The notes beneath the pieces are model-generated. The model had not been told where the DNA came from. It did no database searches and was given only the letters and a program-made list of their open reading frames with translations. The translations under genes were made by a program, and so were the position numbers. A DNA stretch of 64,000 nucleotides, taken from assembly GCF_007671685.1 (NCBI RefSeq), contig NZ_VCNL01000001.1:806001-870000 (forward strand), read 5' to 3'. Positions 24,181 to 33,593 of this stretch are shown here, piece by piece. Position 1 is the first letter of the stretch. Each line of letters starts with the position of its first letter. This DNA is from Halorubrum salsamenti (GTDB lineage Archaea > Halobacteriota > Halobacteria > Halobacteriales > Haloferacaceae).

Positions 24181-25551
24181 TCAGTACTTCGCGTCCGCGC
24201 CGGTCGTTTCGTAGATCCGGTCCATGATCGCGTCGCGCTCGCCGGTCCAGTTCGCCATCGCGGCGGGGCTGGTGGGGTACGCGTCGTAGTGATCGAGCAG
24301 TTCGTCGGCGAGCGTCTTCGTCTGGTAGAAGTTCCGGATCGTCCCCCAGTAGCCGAAGCTCTTGACCGCCGCCTTCAGCTTCAGTCCGAAGGACATGGAG
24401 GTCGACCCCTCGTACAGCGCCTCCGCGAGCTTCTCGCCCGGTAGCGCCGCGAGCAGGCCCATCAGGTCGTCGACGTCCACCGCGGTCGCGAGCACGTTGT
24501 ACACGTCGAGGCCGGCGTATCGGCCGCCGAAGTGGTCCATGACGCGGGTGTTGTACCGCCAGAGGTTCTCCTCGCTCACGTCGCCGTCGGAGACCGCCTT
24601 CACCGCCTGCTCGCCGGCGTACTTGCCCGCGTACGCCGCGCCGGCGATGCCGCCCCCGGTCGTCGGGTTGACGTGGCCCGCGGCGTCGCCGACCGCCATG
24701 TATCCCGGCGCGACCGCCGAGTCGTACGGGCGGCGGGTCGGCAGCGCGGCGCCGAGCTTGTCCGTGACCTCCGCGCCATCGAACTCGGAGCGGTTCCGGA
24801 GGTCGCGTTTCAGCGCCTCGACGAGCTGCATCGGCTCCTCGTTCATCTGGAAGCCGAGCCCGACGTTGATCTCCGTGCTCGTCCGCGGGAAGTACCAGAG
24901 GTAGCCCGCGGCGCGGTCGGTCGCTTTGAACACGAGGGCGTCGTCCCACTCGACCGGCTCCGGCACCTCGACGATCTCGCGGTACGCCGAACAGAACTGC
25001 GAGTACCGCACGTTGGTGTCGAAGGTCGTCCCCTCGAAGTCAGCCTTGTCCTGCAGCAGCGACAGCGATCCGGCGCCGTCGATGACGAGGTCGGCCTCGT
25101 AGGTGACCGGGTCGCCCTCGCGCTTGGCGCGCAGTCCCGTGACCCGCCCGTCGGCGGTCTGGACCACGTCGTTGATCACGGTGTCGTAGTGGAAGTCGAC
25201 GCCCGCGTCCTCCGCGCCGGAGATGATCTGTCGCCCGTACTCCCAGCGGTCGATGACGGCGAGCTCGCCCGGCACGGGGATCTCCAGCACCGTGTCCTCC
25301 TGCGGGATCTCGAAGCGTCCGTGGTCGACGCCCGTGTTCGTGAACGCCGGTTCCAGCCGGTCTTTCGGGATCGCCTCCGGGAAGGCGTCGGCGCCTTTCA
25401 GCGCGTCGCCACAGGCGATGTGACCGGCCTCCTCCGCGTCCTTCCGCTCGACGATGACGACGTCGAGCCCCTCGTTCGCGATCGTCGCGGCCGCGTAACA
25501 GCCGGCGGTCCCGGCGCCCGCCACGACGACGTCGTACTCGTCGATGCTCAT
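24181..25551 (-). CDS. Geranylgeranyl-reductase-family flavoprotein
   Basis: A 456-residue FAD-dependent oxidoreductase of the geranylgeranyl reductase family. These enzymes saturate the isoprenoid chains of archaeal membrane lipids or of respiratory quinones. The FAD-binding start is VVVAGAGTAGCYAAATIANE (about 8-27); HIACGDALKG (about 44-53) carries the family Cys/Gly motif; YLWYFPRTSTEINVGLGFQ matches the substrate-lining YxWxFP motif; and AVGDAAGHVNPTTGGGI binds the ribityl chain. The ATG at 25551 gives full length. Haloarchaea have several paralogues, so lipid versus other substrate is open. Confidence 0.88.
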   Translation of the reverse strand: MSIDEYDVVVAGAGTAGCYAAATIANEGLDVVIVERKDAEEAGHIACGDALKGADAFPEAIPKDRLEPAFTNTGVDHGRFEIPQEDTVLEIPVPGELAVIDRWEYGRQIISGAEDAGVDFHYDTVINDVVQTADGRVTGLRAKREGDPVTYEADLVIDGAGSLSLLQDKADFEGTTFDTNVRYSQFCSAYREIVEVPEPVEWDDALVFKATDRAAGYLWYFPRTSTEINVGLGFQMNEEPMQLVEALKRDLRNRSEFDGAEVTDKLGAALPTRRPYDSAVAPGYMAVGDAAGHVNPTTGGGIAGAAYAGKYAGEQAVKAVSDGDVSEENLWRYNTRVMDHFGGRYAGLDVYNVLATAVDVDDLMGLLAALPGEKLAEALYEGSTSMSFGLKLKAAVKSFGYWGTIRNFYQTKTLADELLDHYDAYPTSPAAMANWTGERDAIMDRIYETTGADAKY

Positions 25552-25657
25552 ACCACGTGCGTGGTCGCCCCTGTGGCAAAACTCTTTGTTCCCGATTCGG
25601 TCGCCTGTCCGACGACACGAGGGCTGGGAATCTCGGACGGGCGAGTCGAGGTTTCCC

Positions 25658-26758
25658 TCAGTCCTCGGTCTCGTAGTGCTCCCCGGCCGCCTCCGGGAGC
25701 TGCGTCCGGCCAACCAACGCGAGCACGATTATCACCACCACGAACGGCGTGATCCGGATGAGCTGGCGAGGGATCCCGATCCCCTGTAGCTGGAGCACGG
25801 TCTGAACCGCGTCCAGCCCCGCGAACAGCATCGTCGAGAAGAACGCCCCGACCGGGTTGTAGTTGCCGAACAGGTACGCCACGATGGCGATGAACCCCTT
25901 CCCGTTGACCATCGTCGGGCCGTTACCGGTGAACTGGCCGAGGTCGAGCGACAGCGCCGCACCGCCCATCCCCGCGAGCACGCCCGAGATCAGCACCGCC
26001 GCGTACCGGACGCGGGTGACACTCACGCCGGCGGTGTCGAGCGCCTTCGGGTTCTCGCCGCTGGCGCGGATCCACCGTCCGAACGCCGTCCGCTCGAAGA
26101 CGTACCACGAGCCGAAGACGGCGGCGAACAGCATGTACACCGACGGCGACGCCGAGAACAGCGCGCCGAAGAACGGGAGGTCGGCGAGCACCGGCACCGT
26201 GATGGAGTTCGTCGTCGCGACGGTCGGCGTGTTCGGGCTGCCGTAGATCACCTGCGAGGCGAACGGCGCGAGCCCGAGCGCGATGAGCCAGACCGCGAGC
26301 CCGGCGATGATCTGGTCCGCGCGGAACCCGATCGTCACGACGGCGAACAGCGCCGCGAGCAGCGTGCTCGCGACGACCCCACCGGCGAAGCCGATCCACA
26401 CCCCACCGGTGATGTCGGCGACGTAGATGGCGCTGAACGCCGAGATAATCAGGAGTCCTTCCAGCCCGATGTTGATCACGCCGGACTTCTCCGCGAAGAT
26501 CCCGCCGAGGGCGGCGAACGCGATCGGCACCGACAGCCGCAGTGCCGACGCGAGCGTGTTCCGACTCGTGAGTGCGTCCGAGAGCGTCCCGGCGAGCGAG
26601 TCCGGGAACAGCATCCCGGCGAGAAGCAGCGCGATGACGGCGGCGACCGTCACGCCGGCGACGAGCGCGCGGGTCGTGTACCGCTCGAAGAAACTCTCGC
26701 TGTCGGCGTTTTCGGTGGCGGTATCCGTGTCGTCGCGGTCCGTGGGTGTGTCACTCAT
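25658..26758 (-). CDS. ABC transporter permease, BMP/nucleoside type (second permease)
   Basis: A 366-residue inner-membrane subunit of the branched-chain/ribose-like permease superfamily, YufQ/NupQ type. A hydrophilic start of 25 residues is followed by about nine hydrophobic segments. The pattern PIAFAALGGIFAEKSGVINIGLEG (seen as PIAFAALGGIFAEKSG and VINIGLEGLL) is diagnostic, as is RASGENPKALDTAGVSV, the loop that contacts the ATPase. Last gene of the operon; its start overlaps the stop of the first permease by 8 bases. With its partner it would import nucleosides or related compounds. Confidence 0.9.
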   Translation of the reverse strand: MSDTPTDRDDTDTATENADSESFFERYTTRALVAGVTVAAVIALLLAGMLFPDSLAGTLSDALTSRNTLASALRLSVPIAFAALGGIFAEKSGVINIGLEGLLIISAFSAIYVADITGGVWIGFAGGVVASTLLAALFAVVTIGFRADQIIAGLAVWLIALGLAPFASQVIYGSPNTPTVATTNSITVPVLADLPFFGALFSASPSVYMLFAAVFGSWYVFERTAFGRWIRASGENPKALDTAGVSVTRVRYAAVLISGVLAGMGGAALSLDLGQFTGNGPTMVNGKGFIAIVAYLFGNYNPVGAFFSTMLFAGLDAVQTVLQLQGIGIPRQLIRITPFVVVIIVLALVGRTQLPEAAGEHYETED

Positions 26759-27998
26759 CGGTCTCGCCTCCTCGGTCGCCCGCAGTGCCGCCGTCGGTCG
26801 CGACCGCCTTCGACTTCGATCCCGTGCCCGGCAGTCCGCGGGCCATCAGCCGGAAGAACTCCGGCATCGCCACGAAGAGGATGATGAGCCCGCGGAGGAC
26901 TCCAACGAGCTGCGGCGGGACGTCGGTCGCGAACTGGACGACCGTCGTCCCGCTCTTCAGCACGCCGAACAGCAGCGCGGCGATACCGACGCCGAGCGGA
27001 TTGTTGCCGGCGAGGATCGAGACGGTGATCCCGTCGAAGCCGTAGGAGGGGATCCCCGTCTGGAACGTCCCAAGTACCATCATCACGTACATCGCACCGG
27101 CGATACCGCCGAGCGCGCCCGAGAGGGTCAGGCTCGCGACGACGGTGCGCTTGGCGTCGACGCCCCCGTACTCGGCCGCCTCGGGCTGGACGCCGCTCGT
27201 GCGGACGTCGTATCCGAAGGCAGTGTGTTCGAGGACGTAGTACAGCGCGGCGATGGCGAGGAGACCGAAAGCGAGCGCGACGATCGAGAAGTCCTGTCGG
27301 CCGCCGAACAGCAGGGCCGGAAACTGTGCGAACTCCGGGAGCGGAACGGTCTGGTTCGCGGCGCTCTCGGGGTCTTTGAAGATCCCGCTGACCAGATACA
27401 GCGCGACGCCGGTGGCGATGAAGTTGAGCATGATCGTCGTGATCACCTCGTTGGCGTCGGCGTACGCCTTCAGCAGGCCGGGAACAGCCCCGTAGAGGCC
27501 GCCGAACACCGCGCCGACGAGGAGCCCGAACGGGATCAACACGACGGTTCCGAGGGCTCCCGACACGAGCGACGACGCCCAGAGAACGCCGAGAGCGGTC
27601 GCCAGCGCGCCGACGACCATCTGTCCCTGCGTCCCGATGTTGAAGATCCCGGCGCGGAACGCTAACGCGACCGAGAGCCCGGTGAAGATCAGAAGCGTCG
27701 TCTCCCGGAGCGTGACCGCGAACTGGCCGTTCGGCGACCAGCTACCGCTGAACGGGTCGCCGAGCGCTCCGAGGAAGAGGCGGTCGAAGACGACGACGGG
27801 GTCGTAACAGAACCCCATACCGAGGTAGTACACCGCTTCGCCGGCGGTACACGTCGTCATTCGACCGGCCACGAGTACCAGCACCGCACCGATGAGGATG
27901 GAGAGGACGAGCGCCGCCGTGCTGATCAGAATCCGCTCGGTCGCGGACGCGTCGACGAGACGGGAGAGTGCGTCACGTGCGCGGTCGGCGGCGCTCAC
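26751..27998 (-). CDS. ABC transporter permease, BMP/nucleoside type (first permease)
   Basis: A 415-residue membrane subunit of YufP/NupP type. The diagnostic region is VALAFRAGIFNIGTQGQMVV (about 114-133), and the coupling loop VRTSGVQPEAAEYGGVDAKR is near residue 235. A Cys-containing loop between the first two helices (TTCTAGEAVYYLGMGFCYDP) faces outward and is unusual; its two Cys could form a disulfide. The GTG at 27998 overlaps the ATPase stop as GTGA, so translation is probably coupled. Confidence 0.9.
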   Translation of the reverse strand: MSAADRARDALSRLVDASATERILISTAALVLSILIGAVLVLVAGRMTTCTAGEAVYYLGMGFCYDPVVVFDRLFLGALGDPFSGSWSPNGQFAVTLRETTLLIFTGLSVALAFRAGIFNIGTQGQMVVGALATALGVLWASSLVSGALGTVVLIPFGLLVGAVFGGLYGAVPGLLKAYADANEVITTIMLNFIATGVALYLVSGIFKDPESAANQTVPLPEFAQFPALLFGGRQDFSIVALAFGLLAIAALYYVLEHTAFGYDVRTSGVQPEAAEYGGVDAKRTVVASLTLSGALGGIAGAMYVMMVLGTFQTGIPSYGFDGITVSILAGNNPLGVGIAALLFGVLKSGTTVVQFATDVPPQLVGVLRGLIILFVAMPEFFRLMARGLPGTGSKSKAVATDGGTAGDRGGETDE

Positions 27999-29620
27999 GC
28001 TCGCTCACCGTCCGCGGCGTCCGTGGGGTCCGCTGGTTTGTCCCGTTCCGTCTCGTCCGCACTTTCGCTCCCCGTCGCCTTCGTTCCGCCTTCCCCATCG
28101 TCGTCTCCCGGCCGCTCTCCGGCCATCAGCAGGCCGAGTTCCTCCTCGGTCGTCTCGTCCGGGTCGACCACGTCGATGAATTCGCCCTCGTAGACGACGG
28201 CCAAGCGGTCCGAGAGCCCCTGTACCTCCTCCAGCTTCGAGGAGACGAGGAGGATCGCCACGCCCTGCTGGCGGAGCTCGAGGAGTCGCTCGTGGATGAA
28301 CTCGATCGATCCGACGTCGACGCCCCGCGTCGGGTGCGAGGCGACGACCAGTTCGGGGTCGCGCTCGAACTCTCGGCCGACGATGAACTTCTGTTGGTTG
28401 CCGCCGGAGAGCGACTCCGCGTCGGAGTCGGCGTCCGGCGGTCGGACGTCGTACTCGTCGATGATCGCCTCGGCGTGCCCTCGCGTTTTCGACCAGTCTA
28501 TCCGGCCGTTAGAGACGAGTTCGTCGCCGTGTTGGCTGCCGAGCAGTCCGTTTTCGACTAAGTCGAACTCCATCACCAGTCCGCGCTCCTGGCGGTCCTC
28601 GGGGACGTACGCCATCCCGGCGTCGATCCGCTGCCGCCGCGACGCGGTCGTGACGTCCTCGCCGCCGAAACGGATCTCGCCCGCGTCGGGATTCCGGAGG
28701 CCGGTCACCGCCTCGACGAGTTCGGACTGGCCGTTGCCGTCCACGCCGGCGATCCCGAACACCTCGCCGCCTCGGACCTCGAAGGAAACGTCGTTGACCG
28801 CCCGAACCCCGCGGTCGTTCTCGACGACAACGTCCGAGACTGCGGCGACGACCGCGCCCGTTTCCGCGGTCCCGTGGTCGACGTCCAAGAGGACCTCGCG
28901 GCCGACCATCAGCTCCGCGAGCTCTTCTTGAGTGGTCGCGTCCGCGTCGACGGTCCCGACCTTCTTTCCGTCTCGGAGGACGGAGATCTCGTCGGCCGCA
29001 CGCATCGCCTCGCCGAGCTTGTGGGTGATGAAGATGATCGTCTTCCCTTGGTCGGTGAGCTCGTCGAGCACGTCGAACAGCTCGTCGACCTCTTGGGGAG
29101 TCAGCACGGCGGTCGGTTCGTCGAGGATCAGCGTGTCGGCGCCGCGGTACAGCGCCTTCAGGATCTCGACGCGCTGTTGCTCGCCGACGGAGACGTCCTC
29201 GATCCGCGCGTCCGGGTCGATATCAAACCCGTAGCGGTCGGCGAGTTCGACGACGGCCTCGCGCGCTTCCGTCCGGTCGATAGCGATCCCGCCCCACTTC
29301 CGCGGCTCGTTGCCGAGCGTGATGTTCTCGGTGACGGTCATCGGGTCCACGAGCATGAAGTGCTGGTGGATCATCCCGATTCCGGCGTCGATCGCGTCTC
29401 GCGGCGAGCCGAACACGTGCGGTTCCCCGCCGAGCCGAACCTCTCCCGACGTCGGTTCGTAAAGGCCGTAGAGAACGTTCATCAACGTCGTCTTGCCCGC
29501 CCCGTTCTCACCGAGGAGGGCGTGGACGGTGCCACGTTCGACTTCGAGGTCGACGTCATCGTTCGCCACGACCCCGGGAAATCGCTTCGTGATCCCGTCG
29601 AGGTGGACGGCTGTGGCCAT
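27995..29620 (-). CDS. ABC transporter ATP-binding protein, BMP/nucleoside type
   Basis: A 541-residue protein with two ABC ATPase domains in one chain, as in sugar and nucleoside importers (RbsA/YufO type). Domain 1 has Walker A GENGAGKTTLMN (about 36-47), signature VSVGEQQRVEILKAL and Walker B LILDEPTAVL. Domain 2 has a degenerate Walker A region GVDGNGQSELVEAV, signature LSGGNQQKFIVGRE and VASHPTRGVDVGS in place of Walker B, as is normal for the second half of this family. The C-terminal 35 residues are acidic and disordered. It energises the two following permeases. Confidence 0.92.
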   Translation of the reverse strand: MATAVHLDGITKRFPGVVANDDVDLEVERGTVHALLGENGAGKTTLMNVLYGLYEPTSGEVRLGGEPHVFGSPRDAIDAGIGMIHQHFMLVDPMTVTENITLGNEPRKWGGIAIDRTEAREAVVELADRYGFDIDPDARIEDVSVGEQQRVEILKALYRGADTLILDEPTAVLTPQEVDELFDVLDELTDQGKTIIFITHKLGEAMRAADEISVLRDGKKVGTVDADATTQEELAELMVGREVLLDVDHGTAETGAVVAAVSDVVVENDRGVRAVNDVSFEVRGGEVFGIAGVDGNGQSELVEAVTGLRNPDAGEIRFGGEDVTTASRRQRIDAGMAYVPEDRQERGLVMEFDLVENGLLGSQHGDELVSNGRIDWSKTRGHAEAIIDEYDVRPPDADSDAESLSGGNQQKFIVGREFERDPELVVASHPTRGVDVGSIEFIHERLLELRQQGVAILLVSSKLEEVQGLSDRLAVVYEGEFIDVVDPDETTEEELGLLMAGERPGDDDGEGGTKATGSESADETERDKPADPTDAADGERA

Positions 29621-29767
29621 TGGTCTAGTACCCTCTGGTTCAAGGGTGACTGAATATGTTTGGATATGGTCCGGTCCGAGCGGAACGGTGAACGGCCGAT
29701 ACCCCGATCGGAGCGCGGAGCGGTCGGCGCGCGAAGCGACCGTCGGTGGCGTCGGTCCGTGGGACCG

Positions 29768-30934
29768 CTACACTTCGGAGGGGACGGAGATGTCCCCGGC
29801 GATGATCTCCTCGCGTGCGGTCGAGACCTCGTCTTTGACGTCTTCGGGGATCTCGGAGCCGATCTGGTCGCCGTAGACGAGCGCGACGCCCTCGTTGTCG
29901 AGGCCGAGCGCGACGTTCGATCCGCCGGGCAGTTCGTCGTCGATGGTCGCCTCGATCGCGTTGTAGACGGCCGTGTCGACCCGCTTGACCATGCTCCCGA
30001 GGATGACGTCGGCGTAGTCGGGCCGGGTGATCGACTGGTCGCGGTCGACGCCGATCGCGAACTTCTCCTGTTCCTGCGCGGCCTGGAAGACGCCGGTACC
30101 GGTGTTGCCCGACGCGTGGAAGACGATGTCGGCGCCGCTGTTGTACATCGCGGTCGCCGCCTCGCGACCCGCCGCGGGGTCGTTGAAGCTGCCGGTGTAG
30201 TTGACGCTGACGTCGACGTCGTCGCTCCCGGCGGAGACGCCCTCCTCGAAGCCGGCCTGGAACTTCTGGATCAGGTCGGACTCGACGCCGCCGACGAACC
30301 CGACGTTGGTGGAGTCGCCCGCAGTCGAACCCGCGCCCGCCGAGAAGTCTTGGGTGGTGAGCAGGCTCGCCATCAGGCCCGCGAGGTACGACCCCTCGTG
30401 TTCTTTGAACGTGTAGCTCGCGACGTTGTCTCCCTCGACGACCGAGTCGACGATCATGAAGTCCTGGTCCGGGTACGACTCGGCCGTGTCCGCCAGCGAG
30501 TCCGCCTGGAGGAACCCGATACAGCTTACCAGATCGTAGTTCGGGTCGGTCGACTCCGCGAACTGCTGCTGGAACGTGCTGAACTGCGCCACTTCGTCGG
30601 GCTGTGCCTCCTGGAACATGATGTCCAGTTCCTCTTCCGCCTGTAACGCTCCCTCTTGGGCCTGATCGTTGAACGACCCGTCACCGAGGCCACCGGTCGC
30701 GTAGACCATCCCGATGTTCGCCGCCGGACCGCTCTCGCCGTCCGAGCCGTCGGATCCGTCTTCGCCGTCCGTCCCGTCGGCGCCGTCGGAACCGTCGGAC
30801 CCGTCGTCCGAGTCGTTACCGTCGGAGCCGTCGGACCCGTCGCCGCTGGGCCCGCCGCTACAACCCGCGAGGCCGACGAGGCCCGCCGCGCTCGCCGCCT
30901 TGAGGAACCGCCGCCGTTCGAAGTCGGATGCCAT
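29768..30934 (-). CDS. BMP-family substrate-binding lipoprotein
   Basis: A 388-residue extracellular binding protein. The N-terminus ERRRFLKAASAAGLVGLAGC is a Tat signal with lipobox (Cys 25). A Gly/Ser/Asp/Thr linker follows to about residue 70. The mature domain belongs to the basic membrane protein (BMP/PnrA) family: NIGMVYATGGLGDGSFNDQA, VSCIGFLQADSLADTAESYP, FKEHEGSYLAGLMASLLT and VGFVGGVESDLIQKFQAGFE. BMP proteins bind purine nucleosides (PnrA, Med), which fits the permease and ATPase types downstream. 147 bases separate it from the ATPase gene, and a TATA box (30963-30969) marks the operon start. Confidence 0.9.
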   Translation of the reverse strand: MASDFERRRFLKAASAAGLVGLAGCSGGPSGDGSDGSDGNDSDDGSDGSDGADGTDGEDGSDGSDGESGPAANIGMVYATGGLGDGSFNDQAQEGALQAEEELDIMFQEAQPDEVAQFSTFQQQFAESTDPNYDLVSCIGFLQADSLADTAESYPDQDFMIVDSVVEGDNVASYTFKEHEGSYLAGLMASLLTTQDFSAGAGSTAGDSTNVGFVGGVESDLIQKFQAGFEEGVSAGSDDVDVSVNYTGSFNDPAAGREAATAMYNSGADIVFHASGNTGTGVFQAAQEQEKFAIGVDRDQSITRPDYADVILGSMVKRVDTAVYNAIEATIDDELPGGSNVALGLDNEGVALVYGDQIGSEIPEDVKDEVSTAREEIIAGDISVPSEV

Positions 30935-30962
30935 GTCACCTACAACGGGAACGGAACACGGC

Positions 30963-30969
30963 ATAAATT
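30963..30969 (-). promoter_or_regulatory. TATA box of the BMP transporter operon
   Basis: On the minus strand the sequence reads AATTTATGC, 29-35 bases before the ATG at 30934. It is the only good TATA box in the 200-base gap on this strand. Confidence 0.5.
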
Positions 30970-31135
30970 CGTCGCTCTTTCCGCCCCGAGATTGCATATT
31001 CGCGCTATCTCGCGGACCCATCGCCGCCTATTCGCTACGATCGGCCGGGTGTCGTACGCACGTTCGCGGTGTATCAGGAACGGTCAGGTGATTTCCGGAG
31101 GAAGCAAGCGCTACCGCCCTCACCGGTACGGACGG

Positions 31136-32608
31136 CTACTCGCCGCCGACCGCGGCCACCGCGTCCTCGACGACGGCCTCGACGCTCGGGATCAGCTCGT
31201 CGACCTCGTCGCTCTCGGCGTACACCCGAACGTACGGCTCCGTGCCGGAGGGACGTACCAGCGTCCACGACGCGTCCGGGAACTCCAGCCGGACCCCGTG
31301 GTCGGTGTCGACCGTCGCGTCCGGGAACGCGTCGGGCAGGGTCGTCTCCAGCCGGTCCATCACGTCGGGCTTGGCCTCGTCCGGGCAGCCGACGCTGACC
31401 TTTCGGTACGGGCGCTCCGCGATCGGCTCGCGGAGCGCGTCGAGCCCCGACTCGGCGACGAGGCGGGCGATCACGGCCGCCGAGGCGACCCCGTCGATCC
31501 ACTCGCCGAAGCCGACGTGAATGTGCTTCCACGGCTCTGCGGCGAAGACGACGCGGGTGTCGTCGCCGGGGGAGCTCGCCGCGCGCACCGCCGCGATTCC
31601 CTCGTGGAGCGCGCCGAGCCGGACGCGGTCGACCCGGCCGCCGGCCTCGCGGACGCGCTCGTCGATCCGGCCCGAGGCGTTCGGCGTCGTCACGACCACC
31701 GGGTCGGCGGCGTCGCTCTCGCGGGCGTACCGCTCCGCGAGCAGCGCGAGGACGGTGTCCTCGTGGACCACGTCGCCGTCGGCGTCGACGATCACGATGC
31801 GGTCGGAGTCGCCGTCGTGGCCGATCCCGAAGGCGAACCCCTCGGTGTCGTCACCGTCGTTTCTGTCGGCTCCATCGTCGCCCGCGCTCGGGCGACCGGG
31901 AGCGGTCACGCCGTCGTTGGCGTCGGCGACGAACGCCCGGAGGTCCCGCAGGGTCTCGGGGGTCGGCTTGCTCCCGCGGCCGGGGAAGTGGCCGTCGACG
32001 TTCCCGTTGAGCGTGACGACCTCGGCGCCCAGCTCCCGCAGGACCGTCGGCGTCGCGGGCGCGGACATCCCGTTCCCGCAGTCGACCGCGACCCGGAGGC
32101 CGTCGAGGTCGCCCCCGAACCCCTCCGCGTACGCGCGGACCGCGTCGAGGTAGCCGCCGAGGGTGTCGACGCGCTCCGTCTCGGTCCACTCGTCCCACGC
32201 CGCGGGCGGCTCATCGCCCGCGACGCGCTCCTCGACGGCGCGCTCGGCCTCGCGGTCGAACTCGCTGCCGTCACGGAACAGCTTGATCCCGTTGTCGGCC
32301 GGCGGGTTGTGCGAGGCCGTGAGCATCACGCCGTACCGGCCCTGTGAAGCGTGCGCGAGCGCCGGCGTCGGCAGCCGCCCGGCGCGGAGCACCCGGACGC
32401 CGCCCGAGGCGAGCCCCGACTCCATCGCGGCCGCGATCGCCGGGCCGGTCACGCGCCCGTCGCGAGCGAGCACGACCTCGGCGGTCTTTTCGCCCTCTCC
32501 GGCCTCCCGTACCTCCGCCGCGACCGCGCGGCCGACGGCCAGCGCGAGCTCGGGCGTGACGCGGGTCTCGGCGCTGCCGCGGATCCCCGCGGTTCCGAAC
32601 AAGTCCAT
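31136..32608 (-). CDS. glmM: Phosphoglucosamine/phosphomannomutase
   Basis: A 490-residue alpha-D-phosphohexomutase. It starts MDLFGTAGIRGSAETRVTPE as archaeal GlmM proteins do. The phosphoserine loop is LTASHNPPADNGIK (Ser near residue 99), the metal-binding loop is GHDGDSDRIVIVDAD, and the C-terminal phosphate-binding loop is VRPSGTEPYVRVYAE. An acidic insertion (APGRPSAGDDGADRNDGDD, about 238-256) interrupts domain 2 before the metal loop; it is surface-like and frame-preserving. The enzyme interconverts glucosamine-6-P and -1-P for cell-surface glycan precursors; phosphomannomutase activity is possible. Confidence 0.88.
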   Translation of the reverse strand: MDLFGTAGIRGSAETRVTPELALAVGRAVAAEVREAGEGEKTAEVVLARDGRVTGPAIAAAMESGLASGGVRVLRAGRLPTPALAHASQGRYGVMLTASHNPPADNGIKLFRDGSEFDREAERAVEERVAGDEPPAAWDEWTETERVDTLGGYLDAVRAYAEGFGGDLDGLRVAVDCGNGMSAPATPTVLRELGAEVVTLNGNVDGHFPGRGSKPTPETLRDLRAFVADANDGVTAPGRPSAGDDGADRNDGDDTEGFAFGIGHDGDSDRIVIVDADGDVVHEDTVLALLAERYARESDAADPVVVTTPNASGRIDERVREAGGRVDRVRLGALHEGIAAVRAASSPGDDTRVVFAAEPWKHIHVGFGEWIDGVASAAVIARLVAESGLDALREPIAERPYRKVSVGCPDEAKPDVMDRLETTLPDAFPDATVDTDHGVRLEFPDASWTLVRPSGTEPYVRVYAESDEVDELIPSVEAVVEDAVAAVGGE

Positions 32609-32690
32609 ACCACCGATATCGGCCGGAAGGAGTTAGAAGTCGTCGGTTGCGGGTCGCGGTCGGCGCCGCTCTCCCGCGACGGCCCCGCGG

Positions 32691-32698
32691 TTTTTAAA
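32691..32698 (+). promoter_or_regulatory. TATA box of the acylphosphatase gene
   Basis: TTTTTAAA lies 26-33 bases before the ATG at 32724, in the divergent spacer with glmM. Confidence 0.6.
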
Positions 32699-32723
32699 TC
32701 GGCGGCGGACGCAGCCTCCACCG

Positions 32724-33002
32724 ATGACCGACCGAACGCGAGCACACGTGTACGTCTCGGGGCGCGTACAGGGCGTCTACTACCGTGCGACGACTCGCGA
32801 CACCGCCCGGGAGAAGGGCGTCGACGGCTGGGTTCGCAACCTCGACGACGGGCGCGTCGAGGCCGTCTTCGAGGGGCCCGAGGCGGCCGTCGAGGAGATG
32901 GTCGCGTGGTGCGAGACGGGGAGCAAGGCGGCCGACGTCGACGGCGTGGACGCGACGTACGAGGAGCCGGAGGGGCTCGACGGGTTCGAGGTCCGGTGGT
33001 AG
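32724..33002 (+). CDS. acyP: Acylphosphatase
   Basis: A 92-residue acylphosphatase, which hydrolyses acyl phosphates such as carbamoyl phosphate and 1,3-bisphosphoglycerate. The two signatures are present: VSGRVQGVYYRATTRDTA (phosphate loop and catalytic Arg at about 10-27) and VDGWVRNLDDGRVEAVFEG (catalytic Asn near residue 42). In signature 1 the usual F/Y-F-R is YYR. Length and the C-terminal GFEVRW are typical. A TATA box at 32691-32698 gives a leaderless transcript. Confidence 0.93.
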   Translation: MTDRTRAHVYVSGRVQGVYYRATTRDTAREKGVDGWVRNLDDGRVEAVFEGPEAAVEEMVAWCETGSKAADVDGVDATYEEPEGLDGFEVRW

Positions 33003-33020
33003 ACGGGTGCAGTTAGGGGA

Positions 33021-33557
33021 TCAGAGCGCCACCGTGTCGCCCGGGGAGTCCCGCACGCCGAGTTCCTCCAGCGCGCGCAACACCACGATCGCCTCGACCA
33101 CGTCGCGCTCCTCGGTGTAGGGGTCGTCGACGGCGTCGAGCGTCGCCTCGGCCTCCGATCCGAGCCGCGCCTCCAGTTCCGTCTGGTCCGTCTCGTCCTT
33201 CGTCGCGGACAGCAGCGCCTCGTGGTCCTCGCGGAGGTCGAGCGAGACGTGCGCCGCGTTACACCGCGAGAGCGGGTGCGCGTCCATCTCGATCGCGAGG
33301 TCGCTCACGAGCGCCCAGTCGTCGGCGCAGAACCGGAGCGTCACCGCGCCGACCACGTCGCGCCACGCGATCGGTCCGCCGTTCGCCATCAGCCGGAGCG
33401 CCCGCGGCGGCACCGCGATCCGGGTGTGGGTCTCGTCGCGGCCGCAGAGGCAACACGGGGTGTTCTTCAGACCGGCGTACACGCCGATCCCTACGGGTCG
33501 GAGGGTGGTGTGCGTTTCGCCGTTGAGGCCCCACGAGCGGGCCGCCGATGGCGACAC
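33021..33557 (-). CDS. Haloarchaeal protein with CxxC motif, function unknown
   Basis: Up to 178 residues if read from the GTG at 33557; the true start is doubtful. The TATA box at 33559-33567 (minus strand) touches that GTG, so transcription would begin near 33537 and a start at the GTG at 33482 (VYAGLKNTPCCLCG) is also plausible. The conserved-looking core contains TPCCLCGRDETHTRIAVPP, RLMANGGPIAWRDVVGAV, RFCADDWALVSDLA and HPLSRCNAAHVSLDL; the Cys and His residues suggest a metal site. The C-terminal third is acidic and helical. I do not recognise the family. Confidence 0.6.
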   Translation of the reverse strand: MSPSAARSWGLNGETHTTLRPVGIGVYAGLKNTPCCLCGRDETHTRIAVPPRALRLMANGGPIAWRDVVGAVTLRFCADDWALVSDLAIEMDAHPLSRCNAAHVSLDLREDHEALLSATKDETDQTELEARLGSEAEATLDAVDDPYTEERDVVEAIVVLRALEELGVRDSPGDTVAL

Positions 33558-33593
33558 AGTATATAAACGATCGACTACCCCGTCAACGAGTCC